From Gordonia shandongensis DSM 45094 (GTDB lineage: Bacteria; Actinomycetota; Actinomycetes; Mycobacteriales; Mycobacteriaceae): a stretch of DNA of 64,000 nucleotides. A program made the translations under genes and the position numbers. A model generated the notes under the pieces. The model saw only the letters and a list, made by a program, of their open reading frames with translations. It did no database searches and was not told where the DNA came from. Positions 8,654-19,503 of the stretch are shown here, in pieces. Positions within the stretch are counted from its first letter, which is position 1. Every line of letters starts with the position of its first letter. The stretch spans positions 1 through 64,000 of the forward strand of contig NZ_AUHE01000011.1 in the NCBI RefSeq assembly GCF_000423025.1, written 5' to 3'.

Positions 8654-9745
8654 GTGACCCAGATCATGATCGCGGGTGCGATCTCTCTCGCGGTGTCGAT
8701 CCTGCTGACTCCCGTGCTGATCAACGTCTTCTCCCGCCAGGGGTTCGGCCAGGAGATCCGCGTGGAGGGTCCCCAGAGCCATCAGTCCAAGCGCGGAACG
8801 CCGTCGATGGGCGGCGTCGCGATCCTGATCGCCCTCTGGCTGGGATACCTCGGCGCCCACCTGTTCGGTCTGATCCGCGATGGCAGCGGACCGTCGGCGT
8901 CGGGTCTGCTCGTGCTCGGCCTGGCGACCGCCCTGGGCGCCGTCGGCTTCCTCGACGACTTCATCAAGATCTACAAGGCGCGGAACCTCGGCCTGAACAA
9001 GACGGCCAAGTTCACCGGTCAGATGGTCGCAGCGCTGATCTTCGGCGTCCTGCTGCTGCAGTTCCGCAACGACTCGGGCCTGGCTCCGGCCAGCGAGTAT
9101 CTGTCGTACACCCGCGACATCAACGTGATCTCGCTGACCGCTGTCGGTTTCGTCCTCTTCTGCTGGCTCATCGTCGCCGCGTGGTCGAACGCGGTGAACT
9201 TCACCGACGGGCTCGACGGTCTCGCCGCCGGGTCGGCGGCGATGGTGATGGGTGCCTACGTTCTGATCACGTTCTGGCAGTTCCGGAACGCCTGCTCGAC
9301 GGTCGGCGTCGACACGGAGAACGCGGGCGCGTGCTACGACGTCCGCGACCCCCTCGATCTGTCGATGGTGGCCGTGGCCGCGGGTGGCGCGTGCCTCGGC
9401 TTCCTGTGGTGGAATGCCGCGCCGGCGAAGATCTTCATGGGCGACACCGGTTCGCTCACCCTGGGCGGTCTCGTCGCCGGCCTGTCGATCACGACCCGCA
9501 CCGAGCTGCTCATGGTCGTCATCGGTGCACTGTTCGTCGCCGAGATGGTGTCGGTGGTCCTGCAGATCCTGTTCTTCCGCACCACCGGCAGACGCGTCTT
9601 CCGCATGGCGCCGTTCCATCACCACTTCGAGTTGGGCGGATGGGCTGAAACCACGGTCATCATCCGGTTCTGGCTGCTCACCGCCATCTCGTGCGCGCTG
9701 GGACTGACGCTGTTCTACGGCGAGTTCATCTCCCATGCGGGCTGA
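8654..9745 (+). CDS. mraY: Phospho-MurNAc-pentapeptide transferase MraY
   Basis: A 363-residue polytopic membrane enzyme that transfers phospho-MurNAc-pentapeptide to undecaprenyl phosphate, making lipid I. About ten hydrophobic helices are visible. Family motifs include FLDDFIK near residue 99, [12 protein letters not shown] near residue 180, [10 protein letters not shown] near residue 259 and PFHHHFE near residue 320; the Asp residues coordinate Mg2+. The GTG start has AAGGA 7 nt upstream. Its substrate needs MurF activity, which must come from outside this cluster. Confidence 0.95.
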   Translation: MTQIMIAGAISLAVSILLTPVLINVFSRQGFGQEIRVEGPQSHQSKRGTPSMGGVAILIALWLGYLGAHLFGLIRDGSGPSASGLLVLGLATALGAVGFLDDFIKIYKARNLGLNKTAKFTGQMVAALIFGVLLLQFRNDSGLAPASEYLSYTRDINVISLTAVGFVLFCWLIVAAWSNAVNFTDGLDGLAAGSAAMVMGAYVLITFWQFRNACSTVGVDTENAGACYDVRDPLDLSMVAVAAGGACLGFLWWNAAPAKIFMGDTGSLTLGGLVAGLSITTRTELLMVVIGALFVAEMVSVVLQILFFRTTGRRVFRMAPFHHHFELGGWAETTVIIRFWLLTAISCALGLTLFYGEFISHAG

Positions 9746-9748
9746 TCG

Positions 9749-11245
9749 ATGACGTTCGATCTCACCGATGCCCGAGTCCTCGTGGCGGGAGGGCGGGCGA
9801 CCGGTGTCGCCGTGGTCGACCTGCTGCGGGATCTCGGTGCGCGCCCGGAGGTGATGGATAAGGTCTTCGAGGATCCGGCCGCCGGAGCGGGGTTCACCGA
9901 CAGGGGGATCGAGATCCACACGCCGGCGGAGTTCGACGCCGGAGTGCCCGACGACCTCGACCTCATCGTCGTGTCGCCGGGATTTCGTCCCGACACCCCG
10001 CTGCTGACGGCGGCGGCCGCCGCGGGCATCCGGGTGTGGGGCGATGTGGAGTTGGCGTGGCATGCCGACCGGGCGGGTGCGTTCGGTCCGCCGCGGACGT
10101 GGCTCGTCATCACCGGGACCAACGGGAAGACGACGACGACGGGCATGGTCGAGTCGATCGTCGATGCCGCCGGGATCAGTGTGGCGGCGTGCGGGAACAT
10201 CGGTTTGACCGTGGCCGACGCCCTGCGGTCCGACCGGCGCGCCGACGTCCTGTGCGTCGAGATGTCCTCGTTCCAGCTGCATTGGGCGCCGTCGGTGCGT
10301 CCGGCGGCGGGGGTCGTGCTGAACGTGGCTGCCGATCACCTGGACTGGCATGGATCGTTCGAGGCGTACGCGCAGGCCAAGGCCCGTGCTCTTCTCGGCG
10401 CGGTGGCGGTGGTCGGGGTCGACGACGTCGGTGCCGCGGGACTCGCCGCGGGGGACGGGGCGCGGCGCGTGGGCTTCACGCTCTCCGCGCCGGTGCCCGG
10501 CCAGGTGGGTGTCGCCGACGGGGTGCTGGTCGATCGGGCGTTTGCGGAGTCGGCGGCGATCATCGCCGCAGACGAGATCCGTCCCGCCGGACCGTCGGGA
10601 GTCGCCGATGCGTTGGCCGCTGCGGCCGTGACGCGTTCGATCGGCATTCCGGTCGACGCCGTCGCCGAGGGATTGCGGGGTTACGCGCCGGCGGCGCATC
10701 GAGGTGATCGGGTCGCCGAGATCGAGGGCGTCGCTTTCGTCGACGACTCGAAGGCGACGAATCCGCACGCCGCGCGGGCCGCGATCCTCGCGCACGACCG
10801 CGTGGTCCTCATCGCGGGCGGTCTGCTCAAGGGCGCCTCGGTGGACGAGTTGGTGACCGCGACCGCATCGCGACTGGCGGGGGTGGTGGCGATCGGCGCC
10901 GATCGGGCCGTCATCGTCGATGCGTTCGCGCGACACGCCCCCCAGATCCCAACAGTCACAGTATTCACAGGGGACGATGGGACTGTGATGACTCAGGGGA
11001 CAGCGGAAGGGGCGCGGCCGGTCGATCAGGCGACACCGACCGACAGTTCGACGACGAGCGACGCCGTGATGAGTTCGGCCGTGGCGGCCGCCTGGCGGCT
11101 GGCCGAATCGGATCGGCAGCCGGTGGACGCCGTGCTGCTGGCGCCCGCAGCCGCCTCGCTGGACATGTTCTCGAGTTACGGACAGCGCGGCGACTCCTTC
11201 GCGGCGGCCGCGGCCGCACTGGCGGCGACCCCGTCGACCCGATAG
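9749..11245 (+). CDS. murD: UDP-MurNAc-L-alanine:D-glutamate ligase MurD
   Basis: A 498-residue cytoplasmic ligase that adds D-glutamate to UDP-MurNAc-L-Ala. A Rossmann-like N-terminal domain (VAGGRATG) is followed by the central ATPase with GTNGKTTTTG (Lys127) and the Mur ligase C-terminal domain with DDSKATNPHA near residue 330. It follows mraY with a 3-bp gap, consistent with the dcw operon. A stretch of about 40 residues near 410-450 looks like an unstructured insertion rich in Thr and Asp. No residue expected for function appears missing. Confidence 0.95.
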   Translation: MTFDLTDARVLVAGGRATGVAVVDLLRDLGARPEVMDKVFEDPAAGAGFTDRGIEIHTPAEFDAGVPDDLDLIVVSPGFRPDTPLLTAAAAAGIRVWGDVELAWHADRAGAFGPPRTWLVITGTNGKTTTTGMVESIVDAAGISVAACGNIGLTVADALRSDRRADVLCVEMSSFQLHWAPSVRPAAGVVLNVAADHLDWHGSFEAYAQAKARALLGAVAVVGVDDVGAAGLAAGDGARRVGFTLSAPVPGQVGVADGVLVDRAFAESAAIIAADEIRPAGPSGVADALAAAAVTRSIGIPVDAVAEGLRGYAPAAHRGDRVAEIEGVAFVDDSKATNPHAARAAILAHDRVVLIAGGLLKGASVDELVTATASRLAGVVAIGADRAVIVDAFARHAPQIPTVTVFTGDDGTVMTQGTAEGARPVDQATPTDSSTTSDAVMSSAVAAAWRLAESDRQPVDAVLLAPAAASLDMFSSYGQRGDSFAAAAAALAATPSTR

Positions 11246-11256
11246 GACCCGCGACG

Positions 11257-13038
11257 ATGAGTGACTCCGAGGGCTCCGAGGACGCCGAGGGCACAGCCGA
11301 CGAGACCGCGACCCAGCCCGACTCCACCCAGCCCGACTCCACCCGGGCCGACGCCACCCAGACCGACGCTGTCGCGGACGACACCGGGCCGCAGGGAGCG
11401 ACCGGTGACGGGGATGCGCGCTCCGAACGGCGCCGTTCCCGGCGACGCACCCCGACGTCGGAGCGTGTCGCCGACCGTCCGCGACTGACCGATGTGCGAC
11501 CCCCGAAGGCGGCCGACGTCAAAGCCGGGGCATCGTTCCTCGTCGGCGGCGTCCGCACCCTCCTGGGGCGCCCGCTGACCTCGTTTCACCTCGTCGTCTC
11601 GATCACCGTGATCCTGGTGGCGATCGGCCTGATGATGGTCCTGTCGGCATCCTCGGTGGAGGGGTACGCCAAGGACGGCTCGGCGTACGGCATGTTCACC
11701 ACCCAGGCGATGTTCGTCGGACTGGGGCTGATCCTCTTCTACCTCGCGATGCGGGTGCCGGTCCGCACCGTCCGCATGGCGTCGATGCCGGTGCTGGTCG
11801 TCTCGTTCGTCCTGCTCGTGCTGGTGATGATCCCCGGCGTGGGTGTCGGAGGCGGTGGCGCACAGCGCTGGATCTCCTTCGGGGGACTCACGCTGCAGCC
11901 CTCGGAGCTGGCCAAACTCGCGCTCTGCCTGTGGGGTGCGGCGGTCCTCTCGACCCGTGATCCGCGCAGATCGTCGATCGTCGAGATGCTCGTACCCCTG
12001 GTCCCCGTCTCCGTGGTGGTGGCGTTCCTGGTCATCATCGAACCCAATCAGTCGACCACGATGATCCTCGGCATGATCGTGGCGACCCTCCTGTGGTTCA
12101 CCGGACTGTCGGGGAGGGTGTTCGCCGCGTTCATCGCGCTGTTCGTGCTGCTCGGCGTGGTGTTGGCGTTCGGCTGGCAGTACCGTGCGGCCCGCGTGCT
12201 GAGCTTCTTCGGTCGGACCGACGATCCGCTCGGCGCCGACTACCAGACGAACCAGGCGATGTTCGCACTGGCGGACGGGGGATTCCTCGGCAAGGGACTG
12301 GGTCAGGGCACCGCCAAGTGGAACTACCTGCCCAACGCGCACAACGACTTCATCTTCGCGGTCATCGGTGAGGAGCTCGGGCTGGTCGGCGGGCTGACCA
12401 TCCTCGGCCTGTACCTCCTCCTCGGGTACGTCGGCATGCGGATCGCCCGGCGATCGGCCGATCCGTTCCTCCGGTTGCTGTCGGGCACCATCACCGTGCT
12501 GTTCCTGCTGCAGGCCTTCATCAACATCGGATACGTCGTCGGACTGCTCCCGGTCACCGGCATCCAGCTGCCGATCCTCTCGTACGGCGGCACCTCGGCG
12601 CTGACGATGCTGACCATGTTGGGTCTGTTGGCGAACGCGGCCCGACACGAGCCCGCGGCCGTGGCCGCACTCGACGGACCCGCACCGCGGGGGCTCACCC
12701 GTCTCCTGCGGCTGCCGAAGCCGGAGAAGTTCCGCGATCGTCGCAGCGGCCCGTCCCGTCGTCCAGCCCCCGTGCGTCGTCCGGCCCCGGTGCGACGTCC
12801 GGCACCGGAGTCGGCCGCAGACCGGCGCCGGGCGAGGACCGGAGACCGACGACTGCGACGGTCCGCATCCGACGAGATCCACTATCCTGCTAGGCGGACT
12901 CGCCTGGCGGCCGGTCGGTCGGGGAGCGTTCCCGGGCCGCATCCCGGTCGGAATCGCGCAGGACTCCGAGACGACAGGCTCCCCCGAGACGACAGACGGC
13001 GGGGGACGGCAAGCAGATGGGAAGACAGACGCCGGTGA
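11257..13038 (+). CDS. ftsW: Lipid II glycosyltransferase FtsW (SEDS family)
   Basis: A 593-residue SEDS-family septal peptidoglycan polymerase working with FtsI. About 95 disordered N-terminal residues contain a short acidic repeat (QPDST x2). Around ten transmembrane helices follow between about residues 110 and 470, then a basic tail of about 115 residues with RRPAPV repeats. Conserved features include [12 protein letters not shown] with QPSELAK near residue 205 and SYGGTS near residue 443. Both tails are longer than the SEDS core needs, and in mycobacteria such tails bind FtsZ or other divisome partners. The stop overlaps the likely murG start by 4 bp. Confidence 0.93.
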   Translation: MSDSEGSEDAEGTADETATQPDSTQPDSTRADATQTDAVADDTGPQGATGDGDARSERRRSRRRTPTSERVADRPRLTDVRPPKAADVKAGASFLVGGVRTLLGRPLTSFHLVVSITVILVAIGLMMVLSASSVEGYAKDGSAYGMFTTQAMFVGLGLILFYLAMRVPVRTVRMASMPVLVVSFVLLVLVMIPGVGVGGGGAQRWISFGGLTLQPSELAKLALCLWGAAVLSTRDPRRSSIVEMLVPLVPVSVVVAFLVIIEPNQSTTMILGMIVATLLWFTGLSGRVFAAFIALFVLLGVVLAFGWQYRAARVLSFFGRTDDPLGADYQTNQAMFALADGGFLGKGLGQGTAKWNYLPNAHNDFIFAVIGEELGLVGGLTILGLYLLLGYVGMRIARRSADPFLRLLSGTITVLFLLQAFINIGYVVGLLPVTGIQLPILSYGGTSALTMLTMLGLLANAARHEPAAVAALDGPAPRGLTRLLRLPKPEKFRDRRSGPSRRPAPVRRPAPVRRPAPESAADRRRARTGDRRLRRSASDEIHYPARRTRLAAGRSGSVPGPHPGRNRAGLRDDRLPRDDRRRGTASRWEDRRR

Positions 13039-14171
13039 GTACGAGTGGAAGCGGTTTGTCCGTGGTCGTCGCCGGGGGCGGCACGGCCGGGCACATCGAG
13101 CCGGCGCTGGCCGTCGCCGATGCGGTCCGGGAACTCGCCCCCGAGGCCCGGGTCACCGCGTTGGGGACCGAGCGCGGTCTGGAGACCACCCTGGTTCCGG
13201 ACCGCGGATACGAATTGCGGCTCATCCCGCCGGTCCCGCTTCCGCGGCGTCCCGGGCTCGAACTGGCGAAGACGCCGTGGCGCGTCCTGCGGTCGGTCGC
13301 GGCGACGCGGCGGGTCCTCGCCGACGTCGGCGCCGACGTCGTGATCGGATTCGGGGGATACGTGGCGCTGCCCGCGTACCTGGCGGCACGGTGCCGCCTG
13401 CGCCGCAGTCGCCGTCTTCCGGTGGTGCTCCATGAGGCCAACGCCAGCGCGGGGATCGCGAACAAGGTGGGCGCCCGTCTGGCAGACGTGGTGCTCGCGG
13501 CCGTCGACGACTGCGGACTCGACGGCGCACGGGTCGTCGGCATCCCGGTCCGCAGCAGCATCACCGACCTCGACCGCGCCGACCTCAAGGGCGCGGCGCG
13601 GGAGTACTTCGGTCTCGACCCCGATGCGCCGACACTGCTGGTCTTCGGCGGCTCGCAGGGCGCGGCGCGGCTCAACGAAGCGGTGGCCCCCGCGGCGACG
13701 GCGCTCGGCGCGGCCGGCATCGGCGTCCTGCACGCCTACGGCCCCAAGAACTCCATCGAACCCGTGTCGCCACCGGACGCCCCGCCGTACGTCGGCGTCA
13801 GCTACCTCAACCGGATGGACCTGGCCTACGCCGCCGCAGATCTGGTGATGTGCCGGTCCGGGGCGATGACCGTCGCGGAGATCTCGGCCGTGGGACTGCC
13901 CGCGGTGTATGTCCCGCTGCCGCACGGGAACGGTGAACAGCGGCTCAACGCCCTGCCGGCCGAACGCGCCGGCGCCGCGATCATCGTCGACGACGACGTG
14001 GTGACGGACGAATGGGTGGCGCGCGAGATCCCCGAACTGCTCGCCGACGACACCCGACTGCGGACCATGACCCGCGCCGGAGAGACGCTCGGGCACCGCG
14101 ACGCGGCGACCGAGGTCGCGACCGCGGCGATCGAGGTCGCGACCGCGACCGGTGCGGGCGGCCGTCGATGA
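13035..14171 (+). CDS. murG: UDP-GlcNAc:lipid I GlcNAc transferase MurG
   Basis: A 378-residue GT-B glycosyltransferase that converts lipid I to lipid II at the cytoplasmic membrane face. The N-terminal [18 protein letters not shown] loop binds lipid [12 protein letters not shown] lies near residue 135, GGSQGA near residue 205, and the UDP-GlcNAc site with [10 protein letters not shown] and LPHG near residues 275-300. GTG at 13035 is chosen because it overlaps the ftsW stop (GTGA); the in-frame ATG at 13017 is an alternative. The 3' end overlaps murC by 4 bp. Confidence 0.95.
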   Translation: MSTSGSGLSVVVAGGGTAGHIEPALAVADAVRELAPEARVTALGTERGLETTLVPDRGYELRLIPPVPLPRRPGLELAKTPWRVLRSVAATRRVLADVGADVVIGFGGYVALPAYLAARCRLRRSRRLPVVLHEANASAGIANKVGARLADVVLAAVDDCGLDGARVVGIPVRSSITDLDRADLKGAAREYFGLDPDAPTLLVFGGSQGAARLNEAVAPAATALGAAGIGVLHAYGPKNSIEPVSPPDAPPYVGVSYLNRMDLAYAAADLVMCRSGAMTVAEISAVGLPAVYVPLPHGNGEQRLNALPAERAGAAIIVDDDVVTDEWVAREIPELLADDTRLRTMTRAGETLGHRDAATEVATAAIEVATATGAGGRR

Positions 14172-15658
14172 CGGGCGCTGTGGACGCCGCGGCGCTGCCG
14201 GATCGGCTGGCACGCGTCCACCTGGTCGGCATCGGCGGCGCGGGCATGTCGGGTCTGGCCCGCATCCTGCTGTCCCGCGGCGGTGAGGTGTCCGGGTCGG
14301 ACGCGAAGGACTCGCGCGGTGTCCTGGCGCTGCGGACGCGGGGCGCCAAGATCCGGATCGGCCACGCCCCGGAGTCGCTCGACCAGCTCGACGGCGGCCC
14401 GACCGTCGTCGTCACCACGCGGGCTGCCGTACCCGACGACAACCCCGAACTGGTGGAGGCGCGGCGACGCGGCATCCCGGTTCTGTACCGGCCGGAGCTG
14501 CTCGCCGACCTGATGGTCGGATATCGGACGCTGCTGGTCTCCGGAACCCACGGAAAGACGTCGACGACCTCGATGTCGGTGGTCGCGCTGCAGCACTGCG
14601 GTGTCGATCCCTCCTTCGCGGTCGGCGGCGAGCTGAACGAGTCGGGTACCAATGCGCACCACGGGAGCGGTGCGGTGTTCGTCGCCGAGGCCGATGAGAG
14701 CGACGGCTCGCTGCTGCAATACACGCCGGACGTCGTCGTGGTGACCAACATCGAGGTCGATCACCTCGACTTCTTCGGCAGCGAGGCGGCGTATGTCGAG
14801 GTCTTCGATCAGTTCGCCGCGCTCATCCGCCCCGGTGGGACCCTGGTGGTGTGTCTCGACGATCCCGGGTCCGCCGCACTCGGCGGACGGGTCGGTGCGA
14901 GCTGTGCGGACAGGTCGGTGACAGTCCTCGGGTACGGCGCGGGCACCCACCGCGATCTCGCGCCGGACGTGCCGCTGGTCGCCGAACTCGTGGAGGTCGT
15001 GCCGCGGGGGCCGGGAGGCGTCGCGACCGTGACGCTCCGCGCACCGCTGGTGGCGGAGGAGCGGACGCGCCGGCTGGCGGTGACGCTGCCGGGCAGGCAC
15101 ATGGCGCTCAACGCGCTCGGCGCACTGATCGGATGCGCCCGCACCGGATGCGACGTCGACACCGTCGCCGAGGGCATCGAAGGATTCGGCGGTGTGCATC
15201 GACGATTCGAGCTGCGCGGCCGCGCGGCCGGGGTCGAGGTCTACGACGACTACGCGCATCATCCGACCGAGGTACGAGCGGTTCTCACCGCGGCTCGCGA
15301 GGTCGTCGAGGCGCGTCGGGGCCGAGTGATCGCCGTCTTTCAGCCGCATCTGTACTCGCGGACCGCGGAGTTCGCCGCGGAGTTCGCCGCTGCTCTCAGC
15401 CTGGCGGACGAGGTGATCGTCGCCGATGTCTACGGGGCTCGTGAACAGCCGCAACCCGGTGTCACCGGCAGGCTGGTCGCCGATGCGGTGACGGTTCCGG
15501 CGGCCTTCGTCGCCGACATCTCGCAGATCGCCGACGCCGTGGCACGAGTGGCCGTTCGCGGTGACCTGGTGCTCACCATCGGGGCCGGCGACATCACCAT
15601 GCAGGCGCCGTCGATCGTCGAGGCGGTGGCGGCCGGAGCTCCGGGCGAGTCGCCGTGA
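14168..15658 (+). CDS. murC: UDP-MurNAc:L-alanine ligase MurC
   Basis: A 496-residue ligase that adds L-alanine to UDP-MurNAc, the first stem-peptide step. The N-terminal nucleotide-binding [11 protein letters not shown] is followed by [10 protein letters not shown] (Lys130), then EADESDGS and NIEVDHLDF of the central domain, and DDYAHHPTE of the C-terminal domain near residue 360. The ATG overlaps the murG stop (ATGA), and its own end overlaps ftsQ by 4 bp. An upstream in-frame extension to 14012 lies inside murG and is not credible. Confidence 0.95.
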   Translation: MTGAVDAAALPDRLARVHLVGIGGAGMSGLARILLSRGGEVSGSDAKDSRGVLALRTRGAKIRIGHAPESLDQLDGGPTVVVTTRAAVPDDNPELVEARRRGIPVLYRPELLADLMVGYRTLLVSGTHGKTSTTSMSVVALQHCGVDPSFAVGGELNESGTNAHHGSGAVFVAEADESDGSLLQYTPDVVVVTNIEVDHLDFFGSEAAYVEVFDQFAALIRPGGTLVVCLDDPGSAALGGRVGASCADRSVTVLGYGAGTHRDLAPDVPLVAELVEVVPRGPGGVATVTLRAPLVAEERTRRLAVTLPGRHMALNALGALIGCARTGCDVDTVAEGIEGFGGVHRRFELRGRAAGVEVYDDYAHHPTEVRAVLTAAREVVEARRGRVIAVFQPHLYSRTAEFAAEFAAALSLADEVIVADVYGAREQPQPGVTGRLVADAVTVPAAFVADISQIADAVARVAVRGDLVLTIGAGDITMQAPSIVEAVAAGAPGESP

Positions 15659-16341
15659 GTCGGGTCCGAGTCGCTGCCCTCGTCGCCGTCCTGATCGCGG
15701 TCGTCGGCGGACTGTCGGCGGTCGCCTACTATTCGCCGTTGATGTCGGTGCGGTCGGTGGACGTCGCCGGAGCGGTGGCCGTCACGCGCGACGATGTGCT
15801 CGGGGCCGCTCGGGTGCCGTCGGGGCGGCCGCTGCTGCAGGTCGACACCGCGGAGATCGCCGACCGTGTCGCGGAACTGCCGGCCGTGGAGTCCGTGGAC
15901 GTCTCACGCTCGTATCCGTCGACGATCGCGATCGAGGTGACCGAGCGGACGCCGGTGGTGACGGTGGAGCGCGACGAGGGGCGCATCGGCGTGATGGATC
16001 GGCTCGGCGTGGTGTATGCGACGTTCGACACCGAGAAGTCGCTGCCGAAGGAGTTCCGACGGCTGCCGCGGCTCGAGACCGGCAACCCGTCGCCGCGTGA
16101 CGCTCCGACTGCGGCGGCACTGTCGGTGGTGCGGGAGCTGCCGGACTGGTTGGCCGCGAATGTGCGGGCCGTCCGAGTCGATTCTCCCGCCGATGTGACA
16201 CTCGTACTCCGCAGCGGCCGTACGGCGGTGTGGGGCGGCGCGGAACGGTCTGAGGAGAAGGCCGAGGCGCTGCGCCACCTGTTGACGATCAAGGGCAGGG
16301 AGTACAACGTCTCCAGTCCCGAGTTCGCATCGGTGAAGTGA
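15655..16341 (+). CDS. ftsQ: Cell division protein FtsQ
   Basis: A 228-residue bitopic divisome protein. The N-terminal helix begins almost at the start codon (about residues 5-25), followed by a POTRA domain ([12 protein letters not shown], residues about 30-105) and the FtsQ beta domain ending in an [20 protein letters not shown] motif. FtsQ links FtsL/FtsB to the rest of the septal complex. The cytoplasmic part is almost absent, although mycobacterial FtsQ has about 100 residues before the helix. The GTG overlaps the murC stop by 4 bp. Confidence 0.9.
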   Translation: MSRVRVAALVAVLIAVVGGLSAVAYYSPLMSVRSVDVAGAVAVTRDDVLGAARVPSGRPLLQVDTAEIADRVAELPAVESVDVSRSYPSTIAIEVTERTPVVTVERDEGRIGVMDRLGVVYATFDTEKSLPKEFRRLPRLETGNPSPRDAPTAAALSVVRELPDWLAANVRAVRVDSPADVTLVLRSGRTAVWGGAERSEEKAEALRHLLTIKGREYNVSSPEFASVK

Positions 16342-16461
16342 CCGCCCGCCGTGATCGCTGTCCTGCCGTAATGGCTGGGGCGGGGTGTGATCGGCGATGC
16401 GATTTCGCGACACGCCCGCGCGCCTCCTGGCCCCGCGACGCCGGGATCAATACCGTCGTCA

Positions 16462-16512
16462 TCAACAGCAGTACTTGACATAACTATAACCCTTTGGTTG
16501 AGCTTTAGGGTT
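16462..16512 (+). promoter_or_regulatory. ftsZ promoter region with inverted repeat
   Basis: The ftsQ-ftsZ gap is GC-rich except for one AT-rich block. TCAACA (16462-16467) and TATAAC (16485-16490) are 17 bp apart and form a reasonable -35/-10 pair; TTGACA at 16475 is a second -35-like motif. AACCCT (16488) and AGGGTT (16507) form an inverted repeat with a 13-bp spacer over the likely start site, a possible operator. Confidence 0.5.
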
Positions 16513-16534
16513 TGTCTCGACGTAGGAAGGCATC

Positions 16535-17707
16535 ATGACGCCACCCCACAATTACCTGGCCGTCATCAAAGTCGTCGGCATCGGCGGCGGCGGCGTCAAC
16601 GCGGTCAACCGGATGATCGAACAGGGCCTGAAGGGTGTTGAGTTCATCGCCATCAACACCGATGCGCAGGCCTTGCTGATCTCCGACGCCGACGTGAAGC
16701 TCGACATTGGTCGGGAATCGACGCGCGGTCTGGGCGCGGGCGCCAACCCCGACGTCGGTCGCATGGCGGCCGAGGATGCCAAGGACGAGATCGAGGAACT
16801 GCTCAAGGGCGCCGACATGGTCTTCGTCACGGCCGGCGAGGGCGGCGGAACCGGGACGGGCGGCGCGCCCGTCGTCGCGTCGATCGCCCGCAAGCTCGGT
16901 GCGCTGACCGTCGGTGTCGTGACCCGGCCCTTCTCCTTCGAGGGCAATCGCCGCAAGGATCAGGCCGAGGCGGGCATCGCCGCGCTGCGCGAGTCGTGCG
17001 ACACGCTCATCGTGATTCCGAACGACCGCCTCCTGCATCTCGGCGATGCCCAGGTGACCCTCATGGACGCGTTCCGCAGCGCCGACGAGGTGCTCCTCAA
17101 CGGCGTGCAGGGCATCACCGACCTCATCACGACGCCCGGACTGATCAACGTCGACTTCGCGGACGTCAAGGGTGTGATGAGCGATGCCGGCAGCGCCCTG
17201 ATGGGCATCGGCGCCGCACGCGGTGAGGAGCGTGCCCGCAAGGCCGCCGAGTCGGCGATCAACTCGCCGTTGCTCGAGGCGTCGATGGAGGGGGCCCGGG
17301 GCGTCCTGATCTCCATCGCGGGTGGCAGTGACCTCGGTCTGTTCGAGATCAACGACGCCGCATCGCAGGTTCAGGAGGAGGCGCACGAGGACGCGAACAT
17401 CATCTTCGGCACCGTGATCGACGACAACCTCGGCGACGAGGTCCGCGTCACGGTGATCGCGGCGGGATTCGACGGCGGCGCGCCGGCCAAACGGTCGGAG
17501 TCGAGCCGTTCGGCGACCGCCGCGACGACCAATGCGGGCGTCGCCAAGGCGGAGGCGGGCGAGGTCTCCCCGGCCGACACCGCCGATCCGCTGTTCGGCA
17601 CGTCGCGAGAGCGATCGGGGAATCCGTTCGGCGAGCCGACGCCGCCGCGCCGCAACTCCGTCCGGCTCGACGACGATGACGTCGACGTGCCCGACTTCAT
17701 GAAGTAG
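16535..17707 (+). CDS. ftsZ: Cell division GTPase FtsZ
   Basis: A 390-residue tubulin-like GTPase that forms the Z-ring. The GTP signature GGGTGTG is at residues 103-109, the N-terminal loop has [15 protein letters not shown], and the T7 loop NVDFADVK lies near residue 207. A variable linker of about 60 residues precedes the C-terminal peptide [12 protein letters not shown], which binds partners such as SepF and FtsW. AGGAAGG precedes the ATG. It is the last dcw gene and is followed 13 bp later by pgeF. Confidence 0.97.
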   Translation: MTPPHNYLAVIKVVGIGGGGVNAVNRMIEQGLKGVEFIAINTDAQALLISDADVKLDIGRESTRGLGAGANPDVGRMAAEDAKDEIEELLKGADMVFVTAGEGGGTGTGGAPVVASIARKLGALTVGVVTRPFSFEGNRRKDQAEAGIAALRESCDTLIVIPNDRLLHLGDAQVTLMDAFRSADEVLLNGVQGITDLITTPGLINVDFADVKGVMSDAGSALMGIGAARGEERARKAAESAINSPLLEASMEGARGVLISIAGGSDLGLFEINDAASQVQEEAHEDANIIFGTVIDDNLGDEVRVTVIAAGFDGGAPAKRSESSRSATAATTNAGVAKAEAGEVSPADTADPLFGTSRERSGNPFGEPTPPRRNSVRLDDDDVDVPDFMK

Positions 17708-17720
17708 GGGCGGTTTCGCG

Positions 17721-18467
17721 ATGACCCCGGGTGCACCGGGATTCACGGTCCGGCGCGCGGTCACCACGCGCGCCGGCGGCGTCTCCACGGCGCCGTACGA
17801 ATCGTTCAACCTCGCCGATCACGTCGGCGACGATCCCGACGCGGTGGCGGCGAACCGGGCCCGGCTCGCCGGGAACCTCGGCGTCGCGGCCGAGTCGGTC
17901 GTGTGGATGGAGCAACTCCACACGCGCACCGTGACGGTCGTGGACGGTCCGGTCGACACACCCGTGCCCGCGACGGACGGTCTGGTCACGGCGCGCGGCG
18001 ACCTGGTCTTGGCGGTTCTGACCGCCGACTGCGTCCCCGTTCTGCTCAGTGACGACGAGGCGGGTGTCATCGGTGCCGTGCACGCGGGCCGCGTGGGGGC
18101 CCGCGCCGGGATCATCCCCGTCGCGATCGAGGCGATGGTGGCCCAGGGGGCGCGTGCGGAGCGGATCGGTGCGTTCCTCGGGCCCGCGGCGAGCGGCGGA
18201 CGGTACGAGGTGCCCGCTGCGATGCAGGCCGATGTGGAGCGGCATCTGCCCGGGAGTGCGTGCCGGACGACGACGGGTACGCCGGGACTCGATCTGCGTG
18301 CGGGCATCCGGCGACAACTCCTGTCGCTGGGGGTCGCGGCCGTGGCCGAGGACCCCCGCTGCACGATCGAGGACACGTCGCTCTTCAGCCATCGACGCGG
18401 CGCGCCGACCGGCCGGATCGCCTCGGTGATCTGGATGGACTCCGGCGCCGCTCGTCGCTCCGAGTGA
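17721..18467 (+). CDS. pgeF: Peptidoglycan editing factor PgeF (YfiH/DUF152 family)
   Basis: A 248-residue member of the YfiH/laccase-domain family, which in other bacteria removes L-Ser-containing muropeptides or acts as a purine-nucleoside oxidase. TRAGGVS lies near residue 17, QLHT near 72, TADCVP near 106 and VHAGR near 121, supplying the His/Cys metal ligands. Most homologues read HAGWRG where this one reads HAGRVG. It directly follows ftsZ as in mycobacteria (Rv2149c). The YggS-type gene that normally comes next is absent. Confidence 0.85.
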   Translation: MTPGAPGFTVRRAVTTRAGGVSTAPYESFNLADHVGDDPDAVAANRARLAGNLGVAAESVVWMEQLHTRTVTVVDGPVDTPVPATDGLVTARGDLVLAVLTADCVPVLLSDDEAGVIGAVHAGRVGARAGIIPVAIEAMVAQGARAERIGAFLGPAASGGRYEVPAAMQADVERHLPGSACRTTTGTPGLDLRAGIRRQLLSLGVAAVAEDPRCTIEDTSLFSHRRGAPTGRIASVIWMDSGAARRSE

Positions 18468-18659
18468 CGACCGGCTCGCCGCGATCCGGTCCGCGATCGG
18501 CGTCTGCATTCCCGGGCGTGTCGGAACCCCGGATCGACGCTCGGGGCCGATAGTCTTTCCTTTAGTCACACTGGTCACAACAGAATCACTGGACCACCGG
18601 TGTTTCACGCGCCGGTCACAGTCCATCCAACACAGACTTCACCCCGAGGAAGGCCCGCA
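18468..18659. other. pgeF-sepF gap where a YggS-type gene is expected
   Basis: No intact gene is seen in these 192 bp. In mycobacteria a YggS/PLPBP pyridoxal-phosphate protein gene (Rv2148c) lies here. One frame reads DDRLAAIRSAIG just after the pgeF stop (about 18467-18502), which faintly resembles a YggS N-terminus. An AT-richer stretch (CCTTTAGTCACACTGG) near 18560 may be the sepF promoter. Confidence 0.4.
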
Positions 18660-19403
18660 ATGACGACGATGCAGAAGTTCAAGGCATATTTCGGCATGGT
18701 GCCCCCGAGTGAGTTCGAGGACGACTACCTCGTCGACCCGGAGGAGCCGCGTGGGATGTCCGCACGCGAGCGGGCCTACATGGAGAAGTACCGCAGTCAC
18801 GCCACGCGTGACGAGATGCTCTACGACGAGCAGCCCTACCGCGGCGAGCCCGACTTCGTCGACGCGCCCTACCGCGAACCGGCCTACGCCTTCGGTCCCG
18901 AGGCGTCCTACGGTCCCGACGTCGGCTACCGCGAGCGCGACGTCCGCGCGGGCTTCGTCGAGCCGGGTTTCGGTCCCGAGGCGCGACCGGCCGCGATGCG
19001 CGGCGGGCCGGACCGGCCGCGGCGACTGGAGCCGCTGACCCGGTCGGCCAATGCGACGGTCCGCGGCGCCACCGCGGTCGCGATGGACCCGCACGCCGAT
19101 GTCGACCCGCTGTCGGAGGCCTCCATGACGAAGATCTCGACGCTGCGGCCGAAGGACTACTCCGAGGCCCGCACCATCGGTGAGCGCTTCCGCGGCGGCA
19201 GCCCGGTGATCATGGACCTGGCCGATATGAGCAACGACGAGGCCAAGCGCCTCGTGGACTTCGCGGCGGGACTCGTCTTCGCGCTGCGCGGGTCGTTCGA
19301 CAAGGTGGCGACCAAGGTGTTCCTGCTGTCGCCGTCCGGTGTCGATGTGACCCCCGAGGAGCGTCGGCGCATCGCCGAGAGCAGCTTCCACAACCAGCTC
19401 TGA
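18660..19403 (+). CDS. sepF: Cell division protein SepF
   Basis: A 247-residue FtsZ membrane anchor. A short amphipathic N-terminus (TMQKFKAYFGM) is followed by about 125 linker residues rich in Tyr/Pro/Asp/Glu, with repeats such as PYRGEPDF and PYREPAYAF, and then the SepF/DUF552 domain (about 160-247) with GSPVIMDLADM and RLVDFAAGLVFALRGSF. The ATG at 18660 has GAGGAAGG 7 nt upstream; a second ATG lies 9 bp in. In actinobacteria SepF recruits FtsZ to the membrane in place of FtsA. A strong hairpin follows. Confidence 0.95.
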   Translation: MTTMQKFKAYFGMVPPSEFEDDYLVDPEEPRGMSARERAYMEKYRSHATRDEMLYDEQPYRGEPDFVDAPYREPAYAFGPEASYGPDVGYRERDVRAGFVEPGFGPEARPAAMRGGPDRPRRLEPLTRSANATVRGATAVAMDPHADVDPLSEASMTKISTLRPKDYSEARTIGERFRGGSPVIMDLADMSNDEAKRLVDFAAGLVFALRGSFDKVATKVFLLSPSGVDVTPEERRRIAESSFHNQL

Positions 19404-19440
19404 CCAGGCTTCGCCCAAGGTGTGACATCGCTTCGACGCC

Positions 19441-19470
19441 CGCGCCGCCCCGGAAGTCCGGGGCGGCGCG
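19441..19470 (+). terminator. Terminator hairpin after sepF
   Basis: CGCGCCGCCCCGGA and TCCGGGGCGGCGCG form a perfect 14-bp stem around AG, followed by the short T-containing GCGTTCTTCC. It lies 37 bp after the sepF stop and just before yggT. Confidence 0.75.
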
Positions 19471-19503
19471 GCGTTCTTCCGAGACATCAGGCACCCTGGT
19501 GGG

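Noticed and set aside
8303..10936. 877-codon minus-strand open frame opposite murE-mraY-murD
   Set aside because: It is a high-GC shadow with His/Arg/Gly-rich low complexity; the opposite strand encodes clear enzymes.
14012..14167. Longer N-terminus for murC
   Set aside because: The extension lies inside murG in another frame. The ATGA overlap at 14168 gives the standard MurC start.
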